In this document: positions 20,601-35,100 of the stretch, in pieces | Layout of the letters: each line of letters starts with the position of its first letter | Position numbering within the stretch: the first letter of the stretch is position 1 | Assembly: GCA_020284085.1 (NCBI GenBank) | Contig: JACEVL010000150.1 | Coordinates: 2,004,616 to 2,068,615, forward strand | DNA length: 64,000 nt | Direction: 5' to 3' | Source: Aporrectodea caliginosa | Taxonomy: Eukaryota; Annelida; Clitellata; Crassiclitellata; Lumbricidae | The notes under the pieces: generated by a model | Databases searched by the model: none | Told to the model about the DNA's origin: nothing | The model's input: the letters and a program-made list of their open reading frames with translations, nothing else | Translations under genes and position numbers: made by a program

Positions 20601-23600
20601 TAGCATTGCCGGTGTCCAACACACAAAGCATCAACCGACGGCACACTAAAACCAAGCCATAATCAGGTCAACGGCGCCGTAACAAAATGGCGCAGGACAA
20701 AACGGCGCACACATAACGGCGCAGACAGAAAGGCGCAGACAGAACGGCGCAATTCAAAGTACCCCGACAAAACGGCGCAGACAATACGGCGCAGACAATA
20801 CGGCGCAGTACAAAGATTATGATACCCGCGCGATTGTCTTCCCGGATACACGACTTGCTGGATGCTTTTTACATCTCGGCGCAAGGTTCAAGACCTTAAC
20901 CTGGCAGCGTCCTACCGTGAAGATGAAAACTTTCGTTCATGTGTGAAGATGCTGTTAGCTTTAGTTTAAATCGACGTTTGTAGGCTTTAACTCCAACATT
21001 TGGAACAGTCCCGCTGGGCGATTACTTGCATGGTATCGCTCACAACGTTAACATTTAGACTTGCTTTTTATGCCAACGTATGAACTATAAGATTTGTTGA
21101 AGTTACTCAGTTACTTCTATACATAGTAGATATTTTAGTATATTTTTATGCCTCTATTATTATGTATGAACTATGAACTATAAGACTTGATGAAGTTTCT
21201 CAGTTATTTCTAGTATATATTTTATTATATATTTTTGCTGCTTCTACTATTAAACTACTATAAACTATTGTTCTTTAGTTCACGCCGTTTTGTTGCCGCG
21301 CCGTTCTGTCTGCGCCGTTCTGTCTGCGCCGTTCTGTCTGCGCTGTTATGTCTGCGCCATTTTGTCCTGTGCCGTTTTGTCGGCGCACCCAGGTCAACAT
21401 CCAGACGATCAGTCCATAAGAGACAAAGAGGCAGCCCACAGCGGATAAGCAATTTGAAAGAGGTAAGTTTTCAGCTGAGAACGAAATGACACAAGCGACA
21501 TGATGTCTGCATTATATCCACTTGTGAAACAGTGACAGATTTCGCAAGTCAGAATTGTTCTAGTTTTTACTGGTAGGCTTTTCTTTAATTCTTATGAGTG
21601 TGGTCTAAATACTAAAAACTTTATATCTCCATCATTTTTTTAAACATTTTAAAAATTCTTATTTTTGCATTCTACCAACAAATTCTGCACATTTGCTACG
21701 ATCATATAGAACATCTTATCACTTAAAAGTTTTGTGCAGACTGTCTCTTGCACATAAAAATATATACAAATTTTTTTTGTGGATGCACAAAAGGTAACTT
21801 TGTGTACCATAAAATTACTTTGTCAGTAAACCGGACAAACAACTAAAAAAGAGGAGATAAAATGCCAAAGAATGGTTCTTACCAAACACATGTCTATATG
21901 TAAAAACTGACAGAAATATAACAAGTTACAATTTTGCAAGCTGACGTTTTTGCAAAAATGTGTAGTCACTAAAGGATTAATGTTAACTTTTGAAGCCAAA
22001 CATAATAGTATGCTATTAAGAAAACACAAGGTCATTGTGTTCGTTATAACACAATGACCTTTCATACTTTATTGCATATAAATCTAATAAAATTCTTATC
22101 TAATCCGCCTTCTATAGCACCGTTATCATAATGCCGAAAACATCAATTTATGGCAGCTTCCAGTGATATCACAATTAAAATACATAATAAACACATATAG
22201 AAAACTGAAACTACTGTTAACCAAAGCAAGAAGTTTTGGTCCAGCATTTTTAAATCAACAATAAATTTCCTCTTTCCTCTTTGGTACAAGACAGAACGAT
22301 ACAACAAAGGAATATCAATCACTACAACTTACAAAAGCATGCTACATAAACCGATTTTACTGATTAAACCCAAAGACAATTAAATTAACAAACATTAATC
22401 ATATCATTTATACAAAAACATGATCCTGATTTCAAACCTCAAACAAGATGTTTCATCAAAATCCAGCAGAGTGGAATCATTCTGCTCCTCATACTTTCGA
22501 ATGCATTCATCAAAAAACGCTAAACCAACGTTCTCATCGGACACAAAACAGCGTTCGTCAATGAATCGACTGAAGTACTGCGTTTTCATCATCTGCCGAT
22601 GGAAGTTCCTGTGTGCTTTCTCTCGGCTATTTAGAAATCCTGCAGATGTTCAACGCATATTCAAAGCAAAAAGCTATCAGTCACGGTTTAAACTCACTTA
22701 TGCCATGTGTACATATGTATATACCTAGACACTGCTAACAGTGTCTTTTAAATAGCACACAAAAGCACACAGCCTAAATGATTCTAAAGTCATTAGGGAG
22801 AAAAGTTAATCAATAAGCAGAGTTCAGATAACTAGAAGAATCACCACTGGCAAACTGCCGCACACATGCAGAACCCAATTGATGGATTCCTATTTAGAGC
22901 TGATCTTGGACACCATTTGCTTGGTTAGGCCAAAAGAAAATAATGGTGTGTTTCCGGTAACCCGACCGAGTCACTTTTTAGGCCCGACTGGGAAAATTTT
23001 GTGAAAAAAATATTTTTTTAAAAAATTATTTTTTCATAAAAAATTTAAAAAAAAATTTTCACACTTTTTTTGACACATGAATTTAACCTTTGCGTGCCAG
23101 AGGTGCAGATTTGCGACATTGATAACATTGCTTTCCTTGCCAGAGGTAGGTGAATAAGGGCACCGTTACTTAGAGCAATAAACCGGCTACAGTTTCCCAT
23201 GGTCAGTATTAACATGCGTCTGATGTTTGAAGGGGTGGGGAGGGTAATACATCGCAGGCAGAGGAATTAATTTTCTCACGGTAACTTGCAAGGGCTATTT
23301 CCCAAATTCCATTACTGTATTCAATGTATCAGCAGCATCTACGGGAAAACAGCCTCCAAATTTGGTATTGATTCCTAGAGACTAGTTAAGTGTAATGTGT
23401 GCTACATTGATTGACAGCTGTCACCGGCCAATGCCGGATGCAAGATAGCTTGCGTGCGGACACATTTTCAGAGGGTGCAACATTCTGCAGCCCTCATGAA
23501 CGGGTCTGGTCTGAAGGGCACCGGCATGGACTTTAAAATAGCAGCATACCATCTATGACAAATAAGTTTAAAGAACGCAAAACTGTTTTAGCAAGGTGAA

Positions 23601-26600
23601 AGAGCAAATTGTTGTATAAAAATAATTTGCAAATAATATGGCTATTCATTTAAAGGTTTTTAATTTGACTAGATTTTAATACTAAAAGTTTGATTAACTC
23701 TTGTGTTGTTATATCTGCAACAATATATACTTTGAAATAGCAGCATACCATCTATAACAAATAAGTTCAAAGAACGCGAAACTGTTTTAGCAAGGTGTAA
23801 GAGCAAATTGTTGGATAAAATTATTTTGCAAAATAAAATTTTTTTCCTACCTACCAGTTTTTTAAAGCTATGTTACCAGAAACACAGCATTTTTTTTTGC
23901 CTTATTATTATATTCGTCTATTGGTTCACAAACAGACAGGCACACCGTTATCTGGTACATAGAGTACATAAAAATGCGATTAATTTATAAGACCAAGTAA
24001 TGTCTACGATTGAGTTCAGGTGGAGCTACATAAAGAAATGCAGCTCTTGGTATTTAATGTCAATAGCCGTCACTTAAAATGTACGAAATTTAGACAGATA
24101 ACTAAATTTAACTTGGCAATGACTTAGAGTGTTTGAAGGTGTCTGAGTTACTATATAAAGGCACGGGGATGCAATGTCTGTCATCTTTAGTAGGCAGTGC
24201 AAAGTTATGGTGTTCCGCGACTACATGGCATCAAGGAAGAGGAGCAGTGACAGGTGACAAGGCTCGCAGCACATGAACCTCAGCACCAAGCAGTCACTTG
24301 CAGATGGTCGAAGTCTCTGCAGCTGGGCATCCCTTTGTCACAGGATTTGTGCAGAATGACTGACATTCTAGTAGCCTGAAACCCCCTCACAGCAAACGAG
24401 TCCACCAATAGTGCATAAGGCCTTGATAAGAAATGTTCGCAAACTGTCCAAAACACTCACAAACAATGGGAAAAGAAAAACAACTCCAAGCATGCATACA
24501 AGAATGCACACTCCTAAAGTTCATTTGGACTTCTAATACAACGAGTTCAATGAACTAAAACTGTCAAGAAACTCTGCATGCAGTCAACTAATATAGATAG
24601 CATTTTAAAACTAACAATCAATTTCCCCTTGACACACTTAAAAAGCATGTCCACGTGTACTTAAACACTCCAACTCTTCTGGTAGCCGTGGCTGAACAGA
24701 TGGCACAAGTACAATACCAATTCCTCCTAATTGCAAGCTGCATACAGATCTTTTCAGTCAACTAATTCAATATAAGTCTGGTGCAGGCCTTTGTCTCTCC
24801 ATGGAAGCTCCTTTTCTCTAATGGAAAGATAGCTAGACAAATTGTATGCAGCCTGTATCAGATGAAGAAGAGCCAGGAATAACATGCCATGGCCAGTCAC
24901 CATCAGTGACTGAATGGTGGTATGCCAGTCGTTCATATGATATTTAACTGGTAGTTGATAGTTTGACAAACTGATACCAGTCTTTCGGGTATCTTTCAAC
25001 AGACTGTACTCTGGTGCCAGGTGTGGTTGCCTCGATTTCCCACCAAAGAACCAGATTGGGTGCAGCCAGGTGTGTTTCTTTGCCTCTTTCTCTGGTAATT
25101 TCACTCACATCATTTCTTAATAGTGACCATGAATGCCTGACATTTGCAAGTGTGTTTTTCACACAACGCAGTGCCAAGTCGGATGCCGGATGCTATTCTT
25201 AATAAATTTCTAACCTTCAATGCTGAAGAGTGATTTCACATCTTTGGTGGCAACATCTGTTGGAGCTTCAGTTACAGGCAAAAGGAATTTGTCATAGCCT
25301 GCCAGAAGACTGGCCATAAAGCGAAGAAAAGCTTCCTGAATAGACATCTCAAATGTTTCCTGCAATCACAATTAACACAAAACATCATTCTTTCTATCAC
25401 TCCAAAAACCACAGAATCATTCATATTGAAACTGTAGTGTGGCCGATCGCCCGATTATTCGGGGTTGCCGATCGACGCTTGAGAGAGAGAACACGTTGAT
25501 GGTTTGTGATGTTTATTCGACAGATGTTACACGCTCGGACCCCGTGTCCCGGTTGACAAGGGGACAGGATAACGAACGCGCTGGATCTTGATCTCTCTCC
25601 TCTCTTCTGCCGTAATGGCTACCATTTATATAGCCCAATCAAGCCTCCTACACGGCATTCCTTTACCAGGCGCCAGTCAGTCTGTCTGCGCGTGCAGGTC
25701 TGTGTGGGAGGCACGATTCCCCTACCTGTGCTACGCACGCTGGGGCATTCCTGCCACGCCTACTCATAGCACAGCCTTCCCTCATTACTCTGTCCGTCTT
25801 TCTGACTGTCTGTCCGTCTGTCTCCCTCTCGCTCTGTATCTATGTGCGACCATCTCTCTAATTTGTGTGTGTTCCATAGAAGTCAGCCCCTACAAAACTA
25901 TATTCCTAGTATGTATACAGACTGCTATGCTATATAAGACATAAACTAGTTTTCAGCAACCATTTCCATTAATTTAAAAAATTCAATTTGACTTAAGTTA
26001 ACCAAATCTGTACCACAATAAACCAATCCATATTCCCAACCAGTCTGCAAATCCTGTAAACATGTTCATACATGAAAGTTCAGTGAAAGAGAGGCAAGTC
26101 ACAAGTGTCAGTGTGTGAAATCATGGAACAACAAGATCCCATGTACACAAGTATATAATTATGTATCAAGGCACTTACTAGAGTGCCTTTTTAAGAACTA
26201 CTCAAAAGCGCTGCCACCTGCGTGATCTAAACCAGTAATACACAATCTAAACCAGTGAAGACAGTTAGGCATATCTCAACCTCCCTGTCTTCTGGAGCAA
26301 AACCAGCATAGAAACTCACACAAGTATTAAGGTCATGTAACACATGTGATAGCCAATACAACCTATTACACCACATAGTCCACCCTATGTGGCACATCAT
26401 TCGTTAGCTTTAGATCAAACTGAAATTCAGCTTGGCTCTTTTATTTGCCTTCCTTGAGGACAAGACAGTGGCACCATAAAAGTTACTATTTAGAATTATT
26501 TTATTAGAAATTATAACAGTATAAAGCAAATAACAGAATTTAAATTAGCTGTTCTCTTACCACTGTTTTATTTTCCATAAGAGACTGGCCGCCTAAACCA

Positions 26601-27754
26601 CCCTGATGATCCAGTTCATTCAGGATCTGTTTGTAAAGTTCTTCCAGAGCAGATCGGAGAACTTTCACTGGCCGCTAAGAAACAAAACCTGTTGACTGTA
26701 ACTGCAACCAAATACCTTACTATGGCAAACCAAAGCAACCACAAACCAGTAAACACAAGGGAACAAAACAATGACCCCAGAGTGGCATTCATTAAATATA
26801 GAAATAAATTCTGCAAAGTAAGAAATGAGCATAAACAGATTATCTGGCAGTGAGAGATGCCCTGCGCCTGACAAGAAAGTGGTACGCTCATCAGGGCAAC
26901 ATTCCGTGAAAATCAGCATATCATGCCTGGATTACATCATTTCTTGGGGATAGAGGAGGCAAGAAGCACTTAAGATTCATCAAAACCAAGGGTTGATGCA
27001 GTGAATGTTCAACCTCTTTGTGACACAGGACACAGAGATCCAAGAAAGGCTAGACTGCGAGTTAGTGGCTTTTGGACTGACATGAAGTGAGATGGCATGA
27101 TGTAGGAGAACCAACATTGGAACCTACATGTACAAGATACTCTTGCCAGGACCTCCTGTTGGGAGCATCAGATATATATCCAGTTTCTTTGATTGATTGA
27201 TTGATTGATTGATTGATGCTGGAAATAACCCTTGACTGGAATGCTTCTGGAGTTCTAGCCATCAATGACAGACTACTGGTGGTCAAATTTAGGTTTGTTG
27301 ACAGCCATGGTTGCTTATGGATCAATGTAGCTTCTGAATACATGAAAATCTTCTTACATGTGCTGCAAGATGCCATGGCAGAAGGAATTGCAGATATTGT
27401 GTAGGACATATTCCTGGCAATAGACTCTGGACACTTCTCTCTCCTATCTGTTCTGGAACAGTCTGCTGACAAAGTTGACAGTAGTATCACACCAAAGTGG
27501 ACAACATCCTACTTGACTATTGAGACAGCAAAGCATCCAACCAGCCAATTATCCTTAGCTGTGGTGTTCGTCGAGGCTCAGTCTTTACCTCCATCATACT
27601 CTCCACATCTTAGCCATAATATCCTAACATGTTCTTCCAGGTCATCGTTATGCTGATAGCTCACAGATCTTCTATGTCTTCTGTCCTCCTGATGTCGCCA
27701 ACGTCCAGCATCTGTGAGCTGTCTTAATGAGCTACATTGGTTCCATCACTTACT

Positions 27755-27801
<47 letters not shown>

Positions 27802-29161
27802 GATTAATTTATATCAATTCCTGACATACCGCAGCAATCAACCCCAGCTCAATTTCTCAAAGTCAGAATTTTCTGTTGCTCATCATCACATAGGTTGGAC
27901 ATAATAGATCACAGCCATTTAATTCATCACTGTGCAGGTGCTGTCAAGCCAAAGAATAAGATCCATGACCCTGGTCCCTTCCTTAAGAGTGATGACAATC
28001 ATATTCATTATTTCATTCATTCAGAGGACTTATATAATGCCCCTCCAAGATAACTACTCAAAGGTACTCCCAGCCCTAATCTGGCGATAAAGAACAGCTT
28101 TTCAGATGCTTGTATAAGGTCTATGCAGATTCCCTAGCTATAAGAATACGCAGATCAGAAGGAAGGTTATTCCATGTGTCCTGCCCGGCCACTGAAAAGG
28201 CACAATATTGCATCTTTGAAGTGCATGCAAAGGGAACAAGAAGTTCACCTCACGATGCAGAACAAAGATTTCCACGGGCCTCCAAACCTGAAACCAAACC
28301 TGAAGTGGGGCAACAAACTCCCGCAAGTAGGCAGGGTCTTTCCCTAACTGGCACTGCCAGACCCAAACCGAAATCCTAATACGCTGGGAAATATTATTAC
28401 AGAATATAACTGCGAGAACCAGCTTTCCAATTCTGGGACAGTTCAAAGGATGTGTAAGATCTTACACAGTTTGACCCGAGCAGAATCGATTACTGCAATT
28501 TGGCTTTGATCCTTTTGATGGCTTGCATATCAGCATCATTGATCTTTGGGCTGTCATTAACACCAATGTTTCTCTGGCCGTTCAATAACAAAAGAAGGAA
28601 ACAGATCCCAGTAAACATCAGATGGAGGGCAGTCACATTCACGTGCACATGTGCGAATATGACACTTGGCAATGTGAAGATTTGTCCCATTTCATGACTA
28701 GGCTCAAGAACATGATGACTCACTACACAGACAGACAGGAAGGAGGTAGACAGACAGACTTTGCAATTATAATCAATACAAATGTATGACACTAGAAGAA
28801 ACTACCATCACCAACCTCTGGCAAAATACTGGGATTTTGACATTTTCTTTCTTCTGACCTAAGTAAATAAAGAAATAGCAATCTCATCTAACCTGGAAAT
28901 TCTACAATGGTTAATTGTCCTTCTATGAGATCACAGGACTCTGCATCTTCAAAAATCTCAGACTCCTCACAGTATTATGTTAACAAGTTTCAACCTGCAC
29001 TTAAAAATGAAAAATTTATTTAGGCTTCATTTGTGTGTAAATTAAATCATGATTACTAATTTCTCTTGTTGCTGAAGGTTAAGGCTAATGTTTCATGTAA
29101 CACATATGTATGCACACATGCATGTGTATATATATAATAATATATATATATATATATATAT

Positions 29162-29196
<35 letters not shown>

Positions 29197-32100
29197 GAAC
29201 CTTACAAAGGCATTCCTTGCTGGCCTAGTCTACATCACATGGAATCAACTCAGCAAGAAATGACATCCACTTTCAGACTATTTCTGGATCAGTGGATTCA
29301 ACAATAGCTAGAATAATGTTGACTCAACTTTGACCAGTCTATATAAGCTGCAGAAATGCTAATCCTGCTAGGATATTAGAGTTTGAAACCACAGTCTGAG
29401 CCTCATGGGGGTCACCTACTAAATAGTTTAAGTGTAAAACAAATTATAAAGAACTACCAAGTCATCTCAACAGAGCATGAAAGACCAGTACTAATTAGAA
29501 CAAAGAAAATTGAACACAAAAACTTTCGTTAAGACACTAACATTTCACTTAGGCATTTCTGAAACTACTGAAACAGTTTGCAGTATAACTGCTTCTTTAC
29601 AATGCTCAAAATAAAGTCAAACTTTTTACACAGTATTCGTGTATGTGTCAAGCGCAACAAACGTGATGTCTGAAGGAGGATCAAACATGTCGAAATACCG
29701 CGCATCTAGACCTGCAAATAAAGAAATCAGACAAACTATGATAATTGCAATTTACCCCAGACATCAAATTCATGCAGCTTTTGCTGTCTGACACATTTAT
29801 TACACTGCTCCAAAGTTATTTGAAAGTTCCCAAGGCATTTGCCAATTTAACCTGAATGGTGCATTATAAGTACTTATTTTTCCCTAGATAACTTATCCAA
29901 CCAACATTCTCCTTTGTATCAGAATTCTAAATTTGACAACTGATAGCATCTCTCGATCTATGTGGAATATTAATATAAATGATACACCACTTTAAACAGA
30001 ACTGATGCACTGTTTCATTAAACAAGAATCTGAAAATGTGAAAAATCTAGCTTAGATCTCATTATGTCAGAGCTGGTCACAAGTAGAGGTTTGTTCAATG
30101 CAAATGGATGATCATCTGTAACTGTTTCAGATCTCAGAGGTCTTGGAGCATGGGATCCTTCTGAATGTGGCTAACTGGACATGAAAAGAGCAAGGCCACC
30201 TCCATACAAAACTGTATTTAGCAAGCAGCTTGCCATCATACTCCACTTATAGCACAACCATTTTTTTAACTGTAGTTAGCAAGCAGCTTGCCGTCATACT
30301 CCACTTATAGCACAACCATTTTTAAAACTGTATTGAGCAAGCAGCTTGCCATCATACTCCACCCCAGGATCCTGAGTGGCCGAGTGGGTTGGTAGCCCGC
30401 TCGTCACGCCGGCGCCCCGGGTTCGCTTCCCGGTCGGGCGGTTTATCAGAGATTAATTTCTCGGATCTTTACTGCGGGTAGCTCGGTCGCTATATAAACG
30501 TGGAGTACAATACAATACAATACAACACATTACAATACAACTGGGGCGCGGTGGTTTGGGGGTATGTTCGGTGCCTTGCAGCTGGAGGGTTGCGGGTTCG
30601 AATCCACCTCAAAGTCGCCGTGTAGGGACCCTGGGCAAGTCCTTCACTCGCAATTGCTCATGCGCTTCGGCGTGAAACTCCGATTCAGCGTCCGCGCAGT
30701 AGTCGGGAGTGCCTCTGAATGGGAAATCTGGTAGGGGCGCTATAACAAGTGTTCAAATACAATACAATACAATACAATACTTATAGCACAACCATTTTTA
30801 AAACTGTATTTAGCAAGCAGCTTGCCGTCATACAACATTCAACTTTCAAAAGAAAAGATTAAAATGTAAGCTCCACATTGAAACAATTCCAAATAAGATA
30901 TTTTCAATATTTCAACCTTGATTTAAGTTATTCCTCCACAACTTCTTAAACTGGATAAGCGTAGGTGCATTCTGTATACTTCTTGGTACAGCATTCCAAA
31001 TTTTCGGACCGTTACAGCAAATAGAAATTCTATGATAATTTGTTCGTGCATATATGACACACATAGACCACCAGATGCTCTTGTATAGTGACCATGCATG
31101 TCTACTACTTTAATAAAATAGTTCAAAAATGATTCAAGTAACAAGTTATTGACAAATTTATACATGAATTTACCCACTAGGCAGCGGTTCATGTTCTCAA
31201 AGTTCATTATATTATATTCTCGGTATCTGCATGCAGTATATGCATAAAAGGGATCTGTAGCAATAACTCTAATTGCACTTTTCTGTAGAGGCACAAGACA
31301 TTTTAACCTAGCCCAATAATTTGAGGCCGAGACAATGTTACCATAATCAAAATAGGGACTAATTAGGATATAATATAAGTTCTTGCGAATGTGAACCGGG
31401 ATTAGGTGAGATATCCTCGTTAATATCTTGCCTGCAATAATATTAATGTGTTCAGACCAGGTCAGACATTCATCAATACAGACTCCAAGAAATTTAGTAC
31501 AGTGGGATTGGGAAAGGGCAATTCCATCAATTGACAAATCTGGTAGAAGATCTGGAATTCGTTTTTTGGCAGAGTGGACTATTATAAAGCATGATTTTTA
31601 ATATTAAGGGAAAGTCTATTGGTCCTAAACCATTCTGCTAGAATATTTAACTCGCAATTTGTTATTTCAATGAGCCTGGGCAAAGAATCATGTGAACAGA
31701 AGGCATTCGTGTAATCAGCAAACAAGATAAGTTTAAGCACAGCAGAAGCTTTGGGAAGATCATTTATGTACAGTAGAAACAACAGAGGACCGAGATTAGA
31801 ACCCTGAGGGACACCAACTTTTATAGGTTTACGAGAAGATAGGACACCATTACAAAGTAGTAGCCTCTTTAGCCCTTCTGTTGAGTCTGGCTTTCAATAC
31901 CATCAGCTGTGGTATTCTTAAAACAGTGCATTGCAGCATTGTTCACTATCAAACATCATTCTGTTGTCATAGTGTGCATTCTAACCAAGGAGCATGCAGG
32001 CAGCAGAACTGGTCCCTGACTGGGATTTCCGTAGTCCAGGTGTCTTACCTGCCTTTACCACAGTCCTAAACCATATGCTGCCAATACTGGAGATCAAGGT

Positions 32101-35100
32101 TCACGTGTACTCATAATAACTAAGAATATGACACACTACGTTTCAGTGTTTTACTGTAGCAGCAGAATGGGTCAAAAAAGATGTCACCAACTCTTTTCTT
32201 TCTTAGTTGTGACCTACCTCAAGAACTTTCCTTATCTCTACATATAAATTGCTCAACGTCTTCTAACTGTTTAAGAATTAAATCGACACAGTTCTTTGAA
32301 TGTTTCTTTCTTTCTTCAAACACAGTTTAATAACAACAAACTACACTCTTGCCTTAAAACAACTGTACTACACTGTATTGTTCAAATTCACTGTCATCAG
32401 CAGTTTCTAAGTTTGGCGCGCTAACTGCACGTGTAAAACAATCTACCGTCAGCCAATGTTTAGGCTACTTTAGGCCAAGCGCCCACGAGCCGACAGCGCA
32501 ACTAAGGCCTAAGACTAAAACGCTTAACAATCGATACACATTATATATATATCAACCTAAAGAGCACCTGTGCTCATTATATATGCAAAACATTTGTTCA
32601 CATTACCTCCTTCCCTTTCTTTGGATTGAGCAAATTAAATTTAAAAATTTGCGAAATTATCATGTACTAAATTATGCAATAAACTTAATACTATACAATA
32701 CAGTAAATGAACAATCTTATAATCTAGATAAACAATCTGCTACAACATTTAATCGTCCTTTCTTATAATTAACTTCTACATCAAAAGTTTGCAGTGCTAA
32801 AGCCCAACGCACCAGTTTAGCAGACTTAGACATAGATTCAGTCAGATAAGTTAAAGGATTGTGATCGGTAAAGATGTGAACTTTAGATCCAATGATTATC
32901 TCTTTTAACTTATTTAGAGCCCAAACAATAGCATAGGCTTCTTTCTCTACAGTTGCCCATCTCTTCTGGGTGTCAGTCAATTTCTGACTTATAAATGATA
33001 CAGGGCGTTCTATTCCCTTATCATCCAGCTGTGTTAAAACAGCTCCTACTGCAAAATCACTACTATCGCAGTACAAATTAAATGGTTTTCCAACATCAAA
33101 AACATATAAAACAACTTTAGAGCGTACAGCATCTTTAAGTAAATTAAATGCCTGTTGATGTCTATCAGTCCAATCAATCTTATCTGGAACATGTTTGCTT
33201 GTCAAATCAGATAGAGGCTTCGCAATCTGTGCAAAATCTTTGATAAACTGTCTATAGTAACCAAAAAATCCCAGCAATTGCTTAACTTGTTTCTTCGTTT
33301 CTGGGGTTTTCAAATTAATTAAACTTTCAATTCTATCTGGATTCATTTGAATCGTTCCAGAACCAACCACATGACCGATGAACTTTACCTCACTCTTACC
33401 AAAGATACATTTCTTTAAGTTCAGAGTAATGTTATGCAGTCTCATTTGCATTAAATATGCATCTAAATGCTGTAAATGAATCTTCCAGTCATCTGAATGC
33501 ACAGCAATGTCATCTACATAGGGCTCAGCAAATTCATTTATAGGCTGTAAAACCATGTTAATTGCTTTAACAAATGTTCTTCCTGAGTTGATCATTCCAA
33601 AAGGAACACGAGTAAACTCGTACAGTCCATTGTGAGTAACAAAAGCAGTTTTCCATTGATCAGTTTGCTTAACAGGACAAGTCCAGTAAGCACTTCGACA
33701 ATCAAAAATCGAGATCACATTTGATTTTCCAACTTTGTGCAAAACATCTTTCACAATCGGCATTGGATATTTACAATCCACAGTGAACGAGTTAATGTAT
33801 CTGTAGTCGCAGGCAAGTCTCAGAGAACCGTCTTTCTTTTTAACAATAACCAGCGGACTTGCCATTCTGCTCGAAGATGGTTTTATAATGTTGGCTTGAA
33901 GCATTTCTTTAATTTGTCGTTCAACTTCTGCTCGATAGATGAGTGGAATTCGGTAAGCCATAAATTCTTTTTCACGAAATTCCGGTTTCAGTTCAATTTC
34001 ATGTTCAACCAATGTACATAGTCCAGGCTTTTCAGAAAATCGATCAGAATATTTGTTTAGTACTTCCAGCAATTGTTTTTGTTGAGTCAATGTTAAATGG
34101 TTAATCTGATCAGGATCAAGATTCAGTGAATTCTTTTCATCTTGCAAGTCATTCTTCGTCAACAACTCAACCACTGAACCAAAGTCTTCATCTTCTTCAA
34201 CGATTAATCCACAACTCATTGCTCTTGTAATGTACTTTCTGATTTTATTTGCGTGAATTATCTTTCGACAATCGTCACCCATGTCAATCAAATAAGAGTA
34301 CTTTGACCTTCGTTGTATGACAGTACATGGACCATGCCATCGTGAAATCAGTTTATTTGTTGACGTCGGATACAACACAATAACTTTTTCACCCGGTTCA
34401 AATTCTTTATGTTTCGCTCTTTTGTTGTATTGATTCGTATACTGTAATTGCTTCTCTCGTGAATATGATTCTGCAAACAGTAATGCTTTTTCCATATTTG
34501 TTTTCATGTCTTTCAAGTACTTTTCTGGTTGGATTCCAATATGAGGTGGTAAATTAATTTCTCTTGTCCAACTTTCTTTTAGAATTGCCAGTGGTCCACG
34601 CGGAATCTTTCCATACACCAACATATAAGGAGCAATTCCAGTAGTTGCATTCGGTACTTCTCGTAATGCCCACACTGTAAACGGAATTACTTTGTGCCAT
34701 TGCCTTGGATTGTCAACAATTACATGATGGATCATTTTCTTGAATGTTTGATTCCATCGTTCTACTAATCCAGCTGCCTCTGGATGACCTGGCGTATCAA
34801 ATCTTGGACTACACCCCATTAAATTCAGAAATTCTCTTGTCAGACTCGCAGTAAAATTTGTTCCTTGGTCACTTGTGATCACTGAAGGTACACCAACGTT
34901 CATAAACAACTCCATCAAAGCATCACATACAGCTTTTGCAGTTAATGATTTCAACAGAAACACTGTAGGCCATCTTGTGCACGAATCGACAATACATAAA
35001 CAGTACTTGTGACCTGCAGCAGATGCTGGCTCGATTGGTCCTACACAATCCACCGTAATTCTTCTAAACGCCACATCTTCTCTTGGAATTGGAGTGATAG

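Noticed and set aside
24754..25177. Open frames of 116 and 77 codons on the minus strand, identical at 46272-46695
   Set aside because: They are preserved because the 1.67-kb block is nearly identical. They lie in the intron after the dDENN exon, overlap each other in two frames, and match no family I recognise.
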